Of a stretch of DNA of 64,000 nt, positions 63,096 to 64,000 are shown piece after piece. The translations under genes were made by a program, and so were the position numbers. Positions within the stretch are counted from its first letter, which is position 1. Each line of letters opens with the position of its first letter. The stretch lies in assembly GCF_028209625.1 (NCBI RefSeq), contig NZ_JAQLDU010000005.1:67979-131978 (forward strand), read 5' to 3'. The notes beneath the pieces were generated by a model. That model was not told where the DNA came from. It made no database searches and saw only the letters and a list, made by a program, of their open reading frames with translations. This DNA comes from Collinsella aerofaciens (lineage in GTDB: Bacteria > Actinomycetota > Coriobacteriia > Coriobacteriales > Coriobacteriaceae).

Positions 63096-63899
63096 ATGGC
63101 CCACGCAACAACCCGAGCTTTCGCCGATGAGCGACGCGCCGCCATCATGGAGATGCTTGAACATAACGCCTCTGTGCAGGTGGCAGAAATCGCCCAGACC
63201 TTTGGCGTGTCCTCCGTTACCGCCCGCGCCGATCTAGACGCGCTCGCCGAGTCCGGCAAGCTGCGCCGCACGCATGGTGGCGCTGTGTCGCTCCACAAAC
63301 GCCTAACCGTCTCCACGCAGGATCGCCGCATCAACGTCAACGTTGCCGCCAAGCAAGCCATTGCCCAAAGCGCTATCAGGCTTGTTAACGACGGCGACAC
63401 GGTGCTTGTCGACTCCGGCACCACGGCACTCGAGTTCGTTCGGCTCCTCGACCAGCGCGACGGCATCACCGTCATCACGGCCGACATTACCATTGCCGAT
63501 TACATCGACGAGAGCATGCCCTCGGTCGATGTCGTCATGCTGGGCGGAGCGCTGCGCAAAGGCCATCGCTATCTGTACGGCCCACTTACCATGCAGGCGC
63601 TCCAAATGGTCCATGCCGACCTTGCCGTCATGTGCCCTGGCGCTTTTGTTCCCGGCTGCGGCTTTACGACCGACTTTCCGCAGATGGCCGAGACCAAAGC
63701 GGCTATGGTCGGTGCTGCTCGTCAAAGTGTCGCCCTCATGGACGCCAGCAAGGTCAACGGACGCGGCATGTACCGCTTTGCCGAGCTGACCGACGTCAAC
63801 GTCATCGTGATGGACCGTGACCCCGATCACGCCGTCGCCACCTCAATCGCCGAGATCGTCGACAACGCCCGCCCAAATCTCCTCATCGCCGGCGCTTAA
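63096..63899 (+). CDS. DeoR-family transcriptional regulator
   Basis: A 267-residue regulator: N-terminal winged HTH (RRAAIMEMLEHNASVQVAEI then FGVSSVTARADLDAL and GKLRRTHGGA) and a sugar-phosphate-binding domain with VLVDSGTTALEFVRLL and VMLGGALRKGHRYLYGP. Regulators of this type respond to phosphorylated sugars and repress sugar catabolism genes. Because it is divergent from the aldolase gene, that gene is the prime candidate target. GGATGGAGC precedes the ATG. Confidence 0.92.
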   Translation: MAHATTRAFADERRAAIMEMLEHNASVQVAEIAQTFGVSSVTARADLDALAESGKLRRTHGGAVSLHKRLTVSTQDRRINVNVAAKQAIAQSAIRLVNDGDTVLVDSGTTALEFVRLLDQRDGITVITADITIADYIDESMPSVDVVMLGGALRKGHRYLYGPLTMQALQMVHADLAVMCPGAFVPGCGFTTDFPQMAETKAAMVGAARQSVALMDASKVNGRGMYRFAELTDVNVIVMDRDPDHAVATSIAEIVDNARPNLLIAGA

Positions 63900-63924
63900 A
63901 CAAAAACCACCACAAAGGGGACAG

Positions 63925-64000
63925 TGAACTGCGCCCCGAAACTTGGACTGAATAAATAGCGACTACGCCGCAAGGGCCCGGTCCCGGAACTCCTCCGGCG
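63925..64000 (-). mobile_element. IS3-like insertion sequence, one end inside the window
   Basis: The sequence TGAACTGCGCCCCGAAACTT starts at 63925 and has the typical TGAACTG terminus of IS3-family elements; the rest of the element lies beyond the right edge. It is about 26 bp after the DeoR stop. Confidence 0.6.
63963..64000 (-). CDS. IS3-family transposase, C-terminal end only
   Basis: Only the last 11 codons and stop are inside: PEEFRDRALAA, resembling the common C-terminus of IS3-group OrfB integrases (SPxEFR-like). The frame continues off the window, so the assignment depends on this short tail and the adjacent element terminus. Confidence 0.5.
   Translation of the reverse strand, partial: PEEFRDRALAA

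Overview
The window is GC-rich bacterial chromosome with dense, mostly conserved housekeeping genes on both strands. Gene content (pyruvate formate-lyase, aspartate-family amino acid genes, sucrose PTS, agmatine deiminase, many FtsX-type ABC exporters) and protein sequence style fit an anaerobic gut actinobacterium of the class Coriobacteriia, most probably Collinsella. That assignment is inference from gene content; no rRNA, tRNA or CRISPR array was seen.

Layout. 1-4.3 kb: the 3' part of a class I glutamine-amidotransferase-like hydrolase, a three-gene ABC exporter resembling LanFEG/BcrAB systems, and an XRE regulator with a DUF2975 membrane protein. 4.3-6.6 kb: an Hpt protein and a large GGDEF(degenerate)-REC-HD-GYP signalling protein. 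6.8-14.6 kb: alpha/beta hydrolase, radical SAM protein, SEC-C methionine aminopeptidase, D-2-hydroxyacid dehydrogenase, a PIN toxin with RelB-like antitoxin, an M18 aminopeptidase and a choloylglycine-hydrolase-like protein. 14.7-23.4 kb: phosphofructokinase, a membrane-anchored XRE protein, a MacB/FtsX exporter pair, a ClC channel, and Ogt. 24-29.4 kb: the aspartate pathway (asd, lysC, thrC, thrB). 29.6-31.1 kb: a DUF3990 (ADP-ribosyltransferase-like) and HTH pair behind a double palindromic operator. 31.1-34.7 kb: engB, mtnN, a beta-lactamase-like remnant, pflA, degV. 34.9-40.6 kb: a LacI-controlled sucrose/fructan operon. 40.7-42.4 kb: an IS110-family insertion sequence sitting inside a repeated palindrome. 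42.4-44.9 kb: pyruvate formate-lyase split into a main subunit and a separate glycyl-radical subunit. 45.4-50.1 kb: MarR plus a heterodimeric ABC exporter. 50.6-58.4 kb: DAHP synthase, agmatine deiminase and its amino-acid/polyamine antiporter, and a BceAB-like exporter. 58.4-64 kb: a MutT-Vsr fusion, AraC, HAD phosphatase, class II aldolase, DeoR regulator, and the end of an IS3-like element.

The most distinctive signal is intergenic. Several families of long, structured repeats recur, most of them 1 to 35 bp beyond a stop codon. Family I (six copies plus a half copy) has a variable outer stem, a conserved internal loop (TTCCGCAGGACG / GTCCGAGGACG) and a variable inner stem. Family II (three full copies and one with an inverted core) has four helices, three of which show compensatory base changes. 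Family III (five copies) is a short inverted repeat around AACCTGCC. The IS110 element has inserted exactly into the conserved loop of a Family I copy, and the six other examples allow the empty target to be reconstructed.

Other points of interest are the stand-alone glycyl-radical subunit of pyruvate formate-lyase, the nudix-Vsr fusion (pool sanitation plus mismatch endonuclease in one chain), the DUF3990-HTH module, and a transposase with an added C-terminal HTH.
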